Shown: in pieces, positions 15,724 to 23,746 of the stretch | How the letters are laid out: the number at the start of each line of letters is the position of its first letter | Numbering within the stretch: the first letter of the stretch is position 1 | DNA from: WVWN01 sp964563535 | GTDB taxonomy: Bacteria > RBG-13-66-14 > B26-G2 > WVWN01 | DNA: 64,000 bases | Direction of reading: 5' to 3' | NCBI GenBank assembly: GCA_964563535.1 | Contig: CAZLXP010000002.1 | Span: forward strand, 1 to 64,000 | Translations under genes and position numbers: made by a program | Notes under the pieces: generated by a model | What the model saw: the letters and a program-made list of their open reading frames with translations, nothing else | Told to the model about the DNA's origin: nothing | Database searches by the model: none

Positions 15724-16950
15724 TTAGCGCGCGACGACCATGGCCTTCACGAACCGTTCCCCCGCGGCCTCCAACGTGTATAGGTATACGCCGGGCGCGA
15801 CGTTTTGCGGCCGCCACTCGAGCTCGTACGTTCCGGGTTGATAGATTTTATCGGCCAACGTCGCGACGCGCCGGCCGGCGAGGTCGTAGACGGCCAGTTT
15901 CACCTTGGCCGGAACCTGGCAGGCGAACTTTATTTTGGTATACGACGTTACGGGGTTGGGCCGGTTTTGGGCGAGGTTGAAAGCGGTCGGCACGTTGGGT
16001 TCGGGCCGCGGCCCCGGTTTCAAGGCCCACAACGCCGTATCGGCGTTTTCGCGGAGCGCGTCGAGGTCGGCGCCCGCGACCACCGCGAACGTAACTATCT
16101 CCGTCAGGCCGGCGGGGATTTCGAACGGGCCGGCGCTGAGCATCACGCGCCAATCGTAGGGTTTCGTCTGCTCGCAGTCGAAGCTGGGGTCTTCCATATA
16201 GGCGTATTTGTATTGGTCGGTGTCGGGGTCGTTCATGATGTCCCACGAGTGCGCGCCGCGAACCGGGCCGTCGATGCAGACGAGGCCAAGGTAAGGGTTG
16301 TCGCGGTCGTCGTCGTACATGTACGGCATCTTCCGCTCGGCGTCGAAGCCGACGTAGTCGTCGATGTAGGAGAGCGAACCGCCGATATCGAAATCGTACG
16401 CGAGCGCGAAATAAGTTTTCTCCAGCGTTGCGGAAGACCCGTTTTTGACGTGGTAGCGGAAGGCGATGAAGTCGTCGTAGTCATCAAGGTACGAGCTTAC
16501 GCCGTGCACGTCGCATTCGACCGGTATCGGCCCGTTTTCGCCGGCGTTAGCATCGTTTATACGGTAGTATGAGTCGAGCGTGCCGTCGCGTTTAATATAA
16601 GACGGGACTTGTGTCCACTCGGGGTCGCGCGACATTATAACCGGCGTAAGGCCGTCCCACTCGGGCGGGGAAACGACAAACAACCAATAACGTTCCCCCA
16701 CGATTTTGGAGCTTGTGGCTAACCAACATTCACCTTGATATATGTTACGCGGCCCATTCGGCGGTGGGTATATGCCGGAACCCTCAAAGTCGCCTACGCC
16801 ACCATCATTCCAGATCTTGAGCCACAACAGGCCGTCGTCGTGGATGTCCCAATCCGGGAATTCGCCCGAAGGCGCCCCGTAGTCTTTTCCCCAGGTGGTT
16901 GGCGCTGCTAAAAATATTCCTATTATTAACGTCGCAATTTTTTTCCACAT
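15724..16950 (-). CDS. Secreted protein with Por/T9SS-like C-terminal sorting domain (family member 1)
   Basis: This is a 408-residue exported protein. The signal peptide is MWKKIATLIIGIFLAAPTTWG. The body (about 25-325) shares GGSLSYIDDYVG, KMPYMYDDD and a PYDWRVMLSAGP block with the two larger genes upstream. The C-terminal 80 residues form an Ig-like sorting domain of the type A (TIGR04183-like) class: NRPNPVTSYTKIKF, VYDLAGRRVATL and a final GVYLYTLEAAGERFVKAMVV. Unlike its relatives it has no fibronectin-like segment before the tail. It is likely exposed on or released from the cell surface. An AGGAGGTGCGTCGCG site precedes the ATG. A perfect terminator follows. The function of the body is unknown. 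Confidence 0.85.
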   Translation of the reverse strand: MWKKIATLIIGIFLAAPTTWGKDYGAPSGEFPDWDIHDDGLLWLKIWNDGGVGDFEGSGIYPPPNGPRNIYQGECWLATSSKIVGERYWLFVVSPPEWDGLTPVIMSRDPEWTQVPSYIKRDGTLDSYYRINDANAGENGPIPVECDVHGVSSYLDDYDDFIAFRYHVKNGSSATLEKTYFALAYDFDIGGSLSYIDDYVGFDAERKMPYMYDDDRDNPYLGLVCIDGPVRGAHSWDIMNDPDTDQYKYAYMEDPSFDCEQTKPYDWRVMLSAGPFEIPAGLTEIVTFAVVAGADLDALRENADTALWALKPGPRPEPNVPTAFNLAQNRPNPVTSYTKIKFACQVPAKVKLAVYDLAGRRVATLADKIYQPGTYELEWRPQNVAPGVYLYTLEAAGERFVKAMVVAR

Positions 16951-16976
16951 CGCGACGCACCTCCTGGATGGGAAAC

Positions 16977-17004
16977 GCGGCGCCGGTTTTGGGGCCGGCG
17001 CCGC
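16977..17004. terminator. GC-rich perfect hairpin between family members
   Basis: Ten-base arms 16977-16986 and 16995-17004 with an eight-base loop, 13 bases past the minus-strand stop at 17017. There is no T-run, so termination is only possible. An equivalent hairpin with 11-base arms is present in the duplicated copy (18806-18836). Confidence 0.5.
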
Positions 17005-17016
17005 CGTATTTCCGCG

Positions 17017-18531
17017 TTATTTAACCACCGCGAGCCGTTTCGTCGCGACCTCGTCGCCGGCCCGCAGGCGGTAGATGTAGACCCCCGCGGCCAATCTACC
17101 CGTATCGAGCGTGGCCTCGTTCTCGCCGGCGGGACGGTACCCCTCCGCGACGATGGCGACCCTCCGCCCGCTTAAGTCGAAAACTTCCAGCGTCACGCCG
17201 CCCGCGTCGGCGAGGGTGAACGTTATCGTCGTCGTCTCGCGCGCCGGGTTGGGGAAGTTCTGCGCCAGGCCGAATGCCCGCGGCTTGGCCTTGTCACCCG
17301 CCGTGACCCTTAACGGCCCGTATCGCTCTTTGCCGCCCCGCAACGTTACGGCCTCGAGCGCGTATTCGTACGTGACCCCCGCGGCAACGGACGAGTCGAC
17401 GAACCTGAACGGTTTTCGCCCGGTTATGAGGGACGTGTTGACTTTGACCTCAGGTGTGGCGGCTTCCTTGGCGGCGCGGTACAAGTTGAAGCCGGCGTAC
17501 GTGATATTCGGTTCCCAGTTCAGCTCCACCGCGCCCGGCAACGCGCGCGCCCAGAACCTGTCAACGCCGGTGAAGATATCCCAGTATTTGTCGTAAGCGG
17601 CGTCCGAGTTGGCTTGGAGCTCCGACAGGTTCATCCCCGCCACGACGGCGAACGCATACCTGAGCTTCTCGTTGTTGGCGCAGACGTGCGGCCCGCTAGA
17701 CAAACACACCACCCAATCGTACGGCGTCTCTTGTTCGATCCACTTGCCGGAGGTTATGAGCGCCCATTTCTCGGCGTCAGTCTTGGGTTCTTCTGGAGCA
17801 GCGGGTGCGCCCATCGTGTGCGGTTTCCCGTCGAGGATGCGAAGGCCGACGTACGGGTGTTCCGGGTCGTCGTCGTACATATAAGGCATTTTGCGGGGAT
17901 AGTCGATGCCGACCTTGTCGTCGATGTAAGATAGCGAGCCGCCGACGTCGAAGTCATAGTAAAGGCAGATGAACTCGTCGGATAAGTTTCGGCCCGACTT
18001 GTTTAGGAATTGGGTTTGGAAGATGATATAGTCGTCGTTCGTAGCGTCGGACCATTGCATGCCGTGCTGTTCGACGACGAGGCCGATGGGCCCTTCTTCC
18101 TTCGCGTCGCGGTCGTCGACCTTGAGGTACGAGTCGAGTGCGCCCCATTTTTCTACGTACTCCGGGCGTTGGTTCCAGCTCGAGCCGTCGCTCCATAACG
18201 TACCAAGGATATTGTGCCATTCCGGATTCTTGCCGCTACCCACGGCCATTTCGCCGCTCACGCGCGGCTTTCCCCAGGCGTTCGTCCCGACCCACGTATA
18301 GCCGGCGTATAAGGTATTTACGCCGCTCTCCCCGGGGTAGGTACCGCTTCCTCCCACGTCCCCTACGTATAACCTGTTGTTTAGTTTCAACCAGTAAAGG
18401 CCGGCGTCGTGGAGGTCGTTGCTTTGGCCGTCAACATAGTGGGCCGCGTCGCCGTATTTCGCGTTCGCGGCCCAACTCGCGCCGGCGATAAAGAGCAATA
18501 TTACCGCCGTCGTTATTATTCTCTTTTCCAT
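17017..18531 (-). CDS. Secreted protein with T9SS-like sorting domain (family member 2, duplicate A)
   Basis: This is a 504-residue exported protein. A signal peptide (about 1-21, ending ASWA) is followed by the shared body (SLSYIDDKVG, RKMPYMYDDD, PYVGLRILDGKPH). A fibronectin-III-like segment spans about 335-425 (AVELNWEPNITYAGFNLYRA). The C-terminal sorting domain (about 427-504) has NFPNPARETTTITF, FDLSGRRVAIV and GVYIYRLRAG. It is the tandem partner of the 18848-20362 gene. From about residue 310 to the end the two proteins are the same, while the first 300 residues differ at scattered sites and short indels. It has its own promoter (18588-18616). Likely a surface or extracellular protein of unknown role. 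Confidence 0.86.
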   Translation of the reverse strand: MEKRIITTAVILLFIAGASWAANAKYGDAAHYVDGQSNDLHDAGLYWLKLNNRLYVGDVGGSGTYPGESGVNTLYAGYTWVGTNAWGKPRVSGEMAVGSGKNPEWHNILGTLWSDGSSWNQRPEYVEKWGALDSYLKVDDRDAKEEGPIGLVVEQHGMQWSDATNDDYIIFQTQFLNKSGRNLSDEFICLYYDFDVGGSLSYIDDKVGIDYPRKMPYMYDDDPEHPYVGLRILDGKPHTMGAPAAPEEPKTDAEKWALITSGKWIEQETPYDWVVCLSSGPHVCANNEKLRYAFAVVAGMNLSELQANSDAAYDKYWDIFTGVDRFWARALPGAVELNWEPNITYAGFNLYRAAKEAATPEVKVNTSLITGRKPFRFVDSSVAAGVTYEYALEAVTLRGGKERYGPLRVTAGDKAKPRAFGLAQNFPNPARETTTITFTLADAGGVTLEVFDLSGRRVAIVAEGYRPAGENEATLDTGRLAAGVYIYRLRAGDEVATKRLAVVK

Positions 18532-18587
18532 ATCCGCCTCCCGGATTATGGTTGGTTTTTTTTTTTTTTTTTTTCGCGTACGATAAA

Positions 18588-18616
18588 ATTTTACACCTAC
18601 CCCCGGGCTAAGTCAA
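18588..18616 (-). promoter_or_regulatory. Promoter of duplicate A
   Basis: On the minus strand, TTGACT (18616-18611), 17 bases, TAAAAT (18593-18588). The leader contains a run of about twenty T on the plus strand (A on the mRNA) near 18555-18574, absent from the other copy. Confidence 0.7.
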
Positions 18617-18624
18617 GTCCATAA

Positions 18625-18654
18625 TTGCAGGTTTTCCATTTTCCTAACCTGCAA
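18625..18654. repeat. Perfect 9-bp inverted repeat upstream of duplicate A promoter
   Basis: TTGCAGGTT (18625-18633) and AACCTGCAA (18646-18654) with a 12-base loop, just upstream of the -35. In the second copy the left arm is present and the assembly gap begins where the right arm would start. It could be an operator or the end of the upstream transcript; there is no T-run. Confidence 0.6.
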
Positions 18655-18696
18655 CTCGTTATATAACAATACGTTGGGGAAACTACGTGAAAACCG

Positions 18697-18777
18697 TCAC
18701 TTTCCCGGTTTTTGGGGAATTGTAAACGTAAAAGGATACCGCACCGTCACGGCGTCGGCGCCCGGGCCGAAGTCCCA
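18697..18777 (-). pseudogene. Truncated 3' remnant of the AgmX/TonB-like gene
   Basis: The sequence matches the last 27 codons and stop of the gene at 20586-20969 with only a few mismatches (18697 corresponds to 20586), then stops abruptly at the duplication junction. It has no start, and it is adjoined by a copied ribosome-binding region from another gene. The match continues into the non-coding flank down to 18678. Confidence 0.85.
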
Positions 18778-18847
18778 TTCGGCGACGCACCTCCTGGATG
18801 GGAAAGGCGGCGCCGGTTTTTAAGGCCGGCGCCGCCGTATTTCCGCG

Positions 18848-20362
18848 TTATTTAACCACCGCGAGCCGTTTAGTCGCGACCTCGTCGCCGGCCCGCAGGC
18901 GGTAGATGTAGACCCCCGCGGCCAATCTACCCGTATCGAGCGTGGCCTCGTTCTCGCCGGCGGGACGGTACCCCTCCGCGACGATGGCGACCCTCCGCCC
19001 GCTTAAGTCGAAAACTTCCAGCGTCACGCCGCCCGCGTCGGCGAGGGTGAACGTTATCGTCGTCGTCTCGCGCGCCGGGTTGGGGAAGTTCTGCGCCAGG
19101 CCGAATGCCCGCGGCTTGGCCTTGTCACCCGCCGTGACCCTTAACGGCCCGTATCGCTCTTTGCCGCCCCGCAACGTTACGGCCTCGAGCGCGTATTCGT
19201 ACGTGACCCCCGCGGCAACGGACGAGTCGACGAACCTGAACGGTTTTCGCCCGGTTATGAGGGACGTGTTGACTTTGACCTCAGGTGTGGCGGCTTCCTT
19301 GGCGGCGCGGTACAAGTTGAAGCCGGCGTACGTGATATTCGGTTCCCAGTTCAGCTCCACCGCGCCCGGCAACGCGCGCGCCCAGAACCTGTCAACGCCG
19401 GTGAAGATATCCCAGTATTTGTCGTAAGCGGTGTCCGAGTTGGCTTGAAGCTCCGACAGATTCATCCCCGCCACGACGGCGAACGCATACCTAAGCTTCT
19501 CGTTGTCGGCGCAGACGTGCGGCCCGCTGGAAAGGCATACGCGCCAATCGTACGGTTCGGTCTTTTCGATCCACTTACCCGAGGTCATAAGCGCCCACTT
19601 CTCGGTGTCGGTATCGGGGTCCTCCATAATATTAGGGACGCCCAAAGTATGAGGTTTCCCGTCAAGGATGCGTAAGCCCACGTACGGGTGTGTCGGGTCG
19701 TCGTCGTACATATACGGCATTTTGCGGGGGTAGTCGATGCCGACTTTGTCGTCGATATAGGATAACGAGCCGCCGATGTCGAAGTCATAGTAAAGGCAAA
19801 TAAACTCGTCGGACAGTTTTCGGCCGGACTTGTTCAGGAAGTGGGTTTGGAAGATGATATAGTCGTCGTTCGTAGCGTCGGACCATTGCATGCCGTGCTG
19901 TTCGACGACGAGGCCGATGGGCCCTTCTTCCTTCGCGTCGCGGTCGTCCACTTTAAGGTACGAGTCGAGCGTGCCCCATTTTTCGACGTATTCCGGCCGC
20001 TGGTTCCAGCTCGAGCCGTCGCTCCACAACGTCCCCAACACGTTATGCCATTCGGGGCCGCTCGAACTAATTGGGAAGTCGCCGCTAACGCGCGGCTTTC
20101 CCCAGGCGTTGGTACCGACCCAACAACAACCGACGTAAAGCGTAGTGTCGCCTTCTTTACCGGGGTAGTTGCCGCTACCGCTATTAGGGTCGCCTACGTA
20201 CAAGCGGGGCCACAGTTTTAGCCAGTAAAGGCCGGCGTCGTGGATGTCGTTGCTTTGGCCGTCAACATAGTGGGCCGCGTCGCCGTACTTAGCGTTCGCG
20301 GCCCAACTCGTGCCGGCGATAAGGAGCAATATTACCGCCGTCGTCATTATTCTCTTTTCCAT
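18848..20362 (-). CDS. Secreted protein with T9SS-like sorting domain (family member 3, duplicate B)
   Basis: This is a 504-residue exported paralogue of the 17017-18531 product with the same layout: signal peptide, SLSYIDDKVG/KMPYMYDDD body, fibronectin-like segment, and C-terminal sorting domain ending GVYIYRLRAGDEVATKRLAVV. The N-terminal half has its own substitutions (for example PRLYVGDPNSGSGNYPGKEG and VPNIMEDPDTD), so both copies are maintained as open genes. The promoter (20408-20436) has a weaker -10 than that of duplicate A. Whether the products differ in role is unknown. Confidence 0.86.
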   Translation of the reverse strand: MEKRIMTTAVILLLIAGTSWAANAKYGDAAHYVDGQSNDIHDAGLYWLKLWPRLYVGDPNSGSGNYPGKEGDTTLYVGCCWVGTNAWGKPRVSGDFPISSSGPEWHNVLGTLWSDGSSWNQRPEYVEKWGTLDSYLKVDDRDAKEEGPIGLVVEQHGMQWSDATNDDYIIFQTHFLNKSGRKLSDEFICLYYDFDIGGSLSYIDDKVGIDYPRKMPYMYDDDPTHPYVGLRILDGKPHTLGVPNIMEDPDTDTEKWALMTSGKWIEKTEPYDWRVCLSSGPHVCADNEKLRYAFAVVAGMNLSELQANSDTAYDKYWDIFTGVDRFWARALPGAVELNWEPNITYAGFNLYRAAKEAATPEVKVNTSLITGRKPFRFVDSSVAAGVTYEYALEAVTLRGGKERYGPLRVTAGDKAKPRAFGLAQNFPNPARETTTITFTLADAGGVTLEVFDLSGRRVAIVAEGYRPAGENEATLDTGRLAAGVYIYRLRAGDEVATKRLAVVK

Positions 20363-20407
20363 ATCCGCCTCCCGGATTATGGTTGGGTTGTTTTTGCGTA
20401 CGATAAA

Positions 20408-20436
20408 ACTCTACACCTACCCCCGGGCTAAGTCAA
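20408..20436 (-). promoter_or_regulatory. Promoter of duplicate B (weak -10)
   Basis: On the minus strand, TTGACT (20436-20431), 17 bases, TAGAGT (20413-20408). The -10 differs from TAAAAT in the other copy, so expression may be lower. Confidence 0.55.
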
Positions 20437-20466
20437 GTCCATAATTGCAGGTTTTCCATTTTCCTA

Positions 20467-20566
20467 NNNNNNNNNNNNNNNNNNNNNNNNNNNNNNNNNN
20501 NNNNNNNNNNNNNNNNNNNNNNNNNNNNNNNNNNNNNNNNNNNNNNNNNNNNNNNNNNNNNNNNNN
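20467..20566. other. Assembly gap (100 N)
   Basis: Exactly 100 N. By comparison with the other duplication unit (18647-18677) only about 31 bases should be missing, including one arm of an inverted repeat. The gap is probably a repeat-induced break. Confidence 0.9.
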
Positions 20567-20585
20567 GGAAACTACGTGAAAACCG

Positions 20586-20969
20586 TCACTTTCCCGGTTT
20601 TTGGGGAATTGTAAACGTAAAGGGGTACCGCACCGTCACGGCGTCGGCGCCCGGGCCGAAGTCCCACTTCGCTACCGCGGCGGCTACGGCTTCCTCGAAG
20701 AGCTTACAACCGGTCGTCCCTTCCAGGACTTCGCTGGCCGTTACCGCGCCCGTGCTCGCGACGGTGAACTTCACGACGACGGTCCCCTCGACGGCCAGGC
20801 CGGCGTCGAGGTACGTATTGTAAATGGTAGTTATCTCCGCCTTATGTTGTTCGATGACGGCGGCGATGTCGCCCGGGTCGCGGCCTGCCGCTTCGCCCAG
20901 GGCGAGGCCGGCCGCGGCCGGGATGGCCGCGACTATCGCGCCTATAAGGCAAGCGTATAACGGTTTCAT
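20586..20969 (-). CDS. Exported AgmX/PglI or TonB C-terminal-like domain protein (short)
   Basis: This is a 127-residue protein with a signal peptide or anchor (MKPLYACLIGAIVAAIPAAAG). The rest is one domain with IEQHKAEITTIYNTYLDAGL, then GTVVVKFTVASTGAVTASEVLE and a C-terminal AVAKWDFGPGADAVTVRYPFTF. This matches the AgmX/PglI C-terminal domain, related to TonB C-terminal domains. It lacks the Pro-rich spacer and ExbB/D-binding anchor of real TonB. A fragment of its 3' end lies in the duplication at 18697-18777. A weak hairpin (AAACCG/CGGTTT) overlaps its stop. Confidence 0.75.
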   Translation of the reverse strand: MKPLYACLIGAIVAAIPAAAGLALGEAAGRDPGDIAAVIEQHKAEITTIYNTYLDAGLAVEGTVVVKFTVASTGAVTASEVLEGTTGCKLFEEAVAAAVAKWDFGPGADAVTVRYPFTFTIPQKPGK

Positions 20970-21072
20970 TTTTTAGCGGACGGCGGGAGATAGCCGCAAA
21001 ACCGGCGAGCGCGAAATCGTCCCGCCTTCGGCGCCCGGGACGTATTCGCGGCCGCCGCGGTCGACAGCCCTT

Positions 21073-21771
21073 CTATTTCCTACTGTAAAATATGAAAGGG
21101 TAGGTTAGCGTGACGTCGTTCGTCGACGGCGTGAAGGTCCATTTATTTATGGCGCGGGCCAACGCCACCTCGAGCGGTTTCACGTTGACCGTCGACTCGA
21201 CGACCTCGACGCCGGCGACGCCGCCCGACGCCAGGATGGTGAACCGGACCTTGAGTTTGCCGGCGGCATTCGGGTAGATGTTGAGGTAGTGTTCGTATAT
21301 CTGCTCCAACTCCCGCTGTTTTATGTCGATTTCAGTTTGGATCTCTGGCCCCGTCCGCGTGCCGCCCGGCTTGACCTTGACGGGAGCCGCGGGCGTCTCG
21401 CCCAAGTCGACGGAAGTCGCTATCGCGACCGCGGCTCGAGCCATATCGTTCGCCGGCGACACGCGGCCCTCGTCTTTATCCAGGAGGAATATCATTTCCG
21501 CGCTCGCGGCGTCGAGCAAAAACGAATAACGAACGTCGTAGTGGCCGGGGAGGGTTTCGGTCGCGTCCCAGGCGATAGGTTGGACGGCGTGGCCCTCGGC
21601 CTCGAAACCCATAAGTAATCCGTCGACCGCCCGGGCGACGTCCATGAAATAGCCTTCGCCGCGCCAGCTCTTGACGATGGCTATGGCTTCGTCCTCGCCC
21701 GCCGCGCGACATGCCGGCGGCGTCGCCGCGGCCGCGATCAATAACGCCAGCAACTCTATTCTGCGCGCCAC
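21073..21771 (-). CDS. Exported protein with AgmX/TonB-C-like C-terminal domain
   Basis: This 232-residue protein has a hydrophobic N-terminus (LLALLIAAAATPPACRA), suggesting a signal peptide or lipoprotein-like processing. A middle domain (about 30-140, AIAIVKSWRGEGYFMDVARAV) of unknown type follows, then a C-terminal domain (145-232) with EQIYEHYLNIYPNAAGKLKVRF, ILASGGVAGVEVV and INKWTFTPSTNDVTLTYPFIF that parallels the neighbouring 127-residue protein. The start is a GTG at 21771. A TATAAT (minus strand, 21782-21777) lies only five bases upstream, so the message may be leaderless if that is the real -10. The shared domain suggests the two proteins work in the same envelope process. Confidence 0.72.
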   Translation of the reverse strand: MARRIELLALLIAAAATPPACRAAGEDEAIAIVKSWRGEGYFMDVARAVDGLLMGFEAEGHAVQPIAWDATETLPGHYDVRYSFLLDAASAEMIFLLDKDEGRVSPANDMARAAVAIATSVDLGETPAAPVKVKPGGTRTGPEIQTEIDIKQRELEQIYEHYLNIYPNAAGKLKVRFTILASGGVAGVEVVESTVNVKPLEVALARAINKWTFTPSTNDVTLTYPFIFYSRK

Positions 21772-21803
21772 GCCCCATTATATAATAAGACGCGCGCGAC
21801 CGT

Positions 21804-21829
21804 AATAAAAAAGGCCGCGCCGCGGCCTT
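21804..21829 (-). terminator. Rho-independent terminator of the flx-hdr operon
   Basis: Perfect 8-bp arms (21811-21818 and 21822-21829) with a three-base loop, followed on the minus strand by TTTTTTATTA. It lies 25 bases beyond the flxA stop. Confidence 0.92.
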
Positions 21830-21854
21830 CGGGGCTTGGTTCCCGAACCCGTCC

Positions 21855-22700
21855 TTAAAATTCTTGCGGCAGGGAGAGGATATGTTCGTAGTTGAACACC
21901 GGGCCGTCTTTGCAGACGTATACCGAACCGATGTTGCACCGGCCGCATTTACCTACGCCGCATTTCATCCTCATCTCCAGCGTGGTCCAGATCTGGCCGG
22001 GCGCGTAATCCAATTTTTCCATAAGGGATTTCGCCACCAGCTTGATCATTATAGGCGGTCCGCAAGTTATGACGACGCGGTTGTCGGGGGAGGGGCGCTC
22101 TTCCTCCAGGATGGGGGGAACGAAAGAGGTCCGGCCGCGCCATCCGGGTATCGGTTCGCCCGGGCATAACGGGTCGAGCGCAAGGGTTACGTCGATGTCG
22201 TCGCGCCCTTCGAACGCGACGAGCTCGCGTTCGTAAACGAGCTCGCACTCCTCGCGCGCGGCGTAGATGAGGTCGATGTGCTCGAAATCGCCCCGGTTAT
22301 CGAGGCAGGTCCATAGGAGGCCGCGGAGCGGCGCCTGGCCGATGCCGCCGCCGATGAACAGCAACTCCTTCCCTTTGAAATCGTCGTAGGGGAACCAATT
22401 GCCGAATGGGCCGCGGAAGGTAATCGCGTCGCCTTCGTTCAGGTTGTGAAAGGCGCGCGTAACCTTGCCGACCTCTTTGACCGTAATCTCCAGGCCGTCG
22501 CGGCTCGGCGGCGACGCGAGACAGAACGCCGCTTCCCCGACGCCGTAGACGCCGAACTCGCCGAACTGGCCGCACTTGAAATCGGGCCGGTCGCCGTCCT
22601 CGAACGATAGTTGGAACGTCTTTATGGTCGGCGTTTCGGCAACGACGCCGGCGATGCGGACGAGCCGCGGCACGTATAGACGTTCGGCGCTATTTTCCAT
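21855..22700 (-). CDS. flxA: FlxA-type FAD/NAD(P)H oxidoreductase subunit
   Basis: This 281-residue subunit is of the ferredoxin-reductase superfamily (AsrB/dihydroorotate dehydrogenase electron-transfer type). It has an FAD-binding barrel (about 1-105), an NAD-binding domain with GGGIGQAPLRGLLW (about 118-131), and a C-terminal [2Fe-2S] motif C-x4-C-x2-C-x8-C (KCGVGKCGRCNIGSVYVC). In the Flx-Hdr complex it oxidises NADH and passes electrons to the Hdr flavin. It is last in the seven-gene operon and overlaps flxB by 11 bases. A perfect terminator follows. Identification rests on the motif set and the gene context. Confidence 0.9.
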   Translation of the reverse strand: MENSAERLYVPRLVRIAGVVAETPTIKTFQLSFEDGDRPDFKCGQFGEFGVYGVGEAAFCLASPPSRDGLEITVKEVGKVTRAFHNLNEGDAITFRGPFGNWFPYDDFKGKELLFIGGGIGQAPLRGLLWTCLDNRGDFEHIDLIYAAREECELVYERELVAFEGRDDIDVTLALDPLCPGEPIPGWRGRTSFVPPILEEERPSPDNRVVITCGPPIMIKLVAKSLMEKLDYAPGQIWTTLEMRMKCGVGKCGRCNIGSVYVCKDGPVFNYEHILSLPQEF

Positions 22701-23742
22701 GGCGCGCGCCGCCCGGGGGCGTGTCCTTTAAGCCGCCGAAATATTCGACCAGCTCTTTGATGTTTATCTTTACCGGACAGTACGTAATACACCTGCCGCA
22801 ACCCGTACAGAGCAGGGGCCCGAAACGCTCGGGGTAATACCAGAATTTGTGAAGGAGCCGTTGGCGGTAGCGCTTATATTGCCGGTCGCGGGGTTGGTGC
22901 GCCGCCATGGCGGTAAAAGTCCGGCCGGTGCAGTGGTCCCACGTGCGGAGGCGGCGCCCGCCGACGGTGCCGCCCTCGTCCTGGATGTCGAAGCAGTGGC
23001 ACGTCGGGCAGGTATACGTGCATATCCCGCAACCGATACACGTGCTCACCAGAATTTCCCAGTCGGCGTGTTCAAACGCTTTTTCCAGGCCGGCTCGAGC
23101 CGCTTCGAGCATCGGCTCCTTTTTCGTCGTCCCCGCTTTTTCCTGGAAAGCCCGTATCGAACTTTCGGCGTCGCCCCCTTCGGGGTTGAAGAGCTCTTTG
23201 TACCGTGCGACGAGGTTGCGGCCTTTTTCGGTCTGGACCTTCACTAGATAATAATCCTCGAGCGGATAAGCGACGGCGTCGACGCTTTCCTCGGCGTACG
23301 ATATGCGGTCGCAGAAGCAATCTTGTTGCGAAATAGTGCACGCGAGGGCGAATTGGGTCGTCGCGGCGCGCCGATTTAAGTACGGGTCGTCGAGATAGTC
23401 CCAAGTGAAGACGTGGTCTATGACGTCGAACGCCGCGGCGTCGCACATATTGACGCCGAAGAGGAGGATTTCGCGCGCGGGCCCCGCCGCTCCTTCGGCC
23501 CGTATTTTCTCGCCCTCGCGCTCGTACCGGACCAACGTTTCGGTTTGGGGCAGCGCGAACGTTTTGGCGGACATCGGCGGCTGTTGGTCGACGAAGCCGA
23601 CGTCGTCGAAGGTGGCGGGTCGACCATATATGAGGTTGTTATTCGCGTCTCGCGTCTTCGCGACGACGTCGTAATCGGCCAGGGCACGGTCGAAGAGCTC
23701 AGCGACCTTGTCCAGGTTAGATCTGTAATACTCCGCGGCCAT
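22690..23742 (-). CDS. flxB: FlxB-type 4Fe-4S protein
   Basis: This 350-residue iron-sulfur subunit has two ferredoxin-like motifs near the C-terminus, CIGCGICTYTCPTCHC (about 245) and CTGCGRCITYCPVKI (about 318), plus an N-terminal 220-residue domain resembling anaerobic sulfite reductase subunit A/hydrogenase beta-like proteins. Start chosen: ATG 23742, a few bases after the flxC stop; a GTG at 23775 would overlap flxC and add 11 residues. It relays electrons between FlxA and the Hdr module. Confidence 0.88.
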   Translation of the reverse strand: MAAEYYRSNLDKVAELFDRALADYDVVAKTRDANNNLIYGRPATFDDVGFVDQQPPMSAKTFALPQTETLVRYEREGEKIRAEGAAGPAREILLFGVNMCDAAAFDVIDHVFTWDYLDDPYLNRRAATTQFALACTISQQDCFCDRISYAEESVDAVAYPLEDYYLVKVQTEKGRNLVARYKELFNPEGGDAESSIRAFQEKAGTTKKEPMLEAARAGLEKAFEHADWEILVSTCIGCGICTYTCPTCHCFDIQDEGGTVGGRRLRTWDHCTGRTFTAMAAHQPRDRQYKRYRQRLLHKFWYYPERFGPLLCTGCGRCITYCPVKINIKELVEYFGGLKDTPPGGARHGK

Positions 23743-23746
23743 CAGG

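Larger units (their letters stand above)
18532..18847. other. Intergenic 316 bases composed of duplication debris
   Basis: In order it contains the leader with a poly-T run, the promoter of duplicate A, an inverted repeat, the AgmX/TonB remnant, the duplication junction (18777-18782), a copied leader with its ribosome-binding sequence, and an 11-bp hairpin (18806-18836). No intact gene. Confidence 0.8.
16952..20666. repeat. 1.8-kb tandem duplication (units 16952-18777 and 18782-20666)
   Basis: Unit A runs from the leader of the 15724-16950 gene through a 504-codon gene to the 3' end of an AgmX/TonB-like gene. Unit B repeats the same order. The junction at 18777-18782 joins a truncated AgmX/TonB end (matching up to 20666) to a copy of the sequence upstream of 16950 (GCGACGCACCTCCTGGATGGG). 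Coding 3' portions (17042-17600 and 18873-19431) are essentially identical by eye; upstream parts differ by several percent. Confidence 0.9.

Noticed and set aside
15805..16572. 255-codon plus-strand open frame opposite the first sorting-domain protein
   Set aside because: No ribosome-binding site or family; the minus strand has signal peptide, conserved motifs and terminator.
17111..17596. 161-codon plus-strand open frame, identical to one at 18942-19427
   Set aside because: These are antisense shadows of the duplicated sorting-domain coding region, not genes; identity reflects the duplication.
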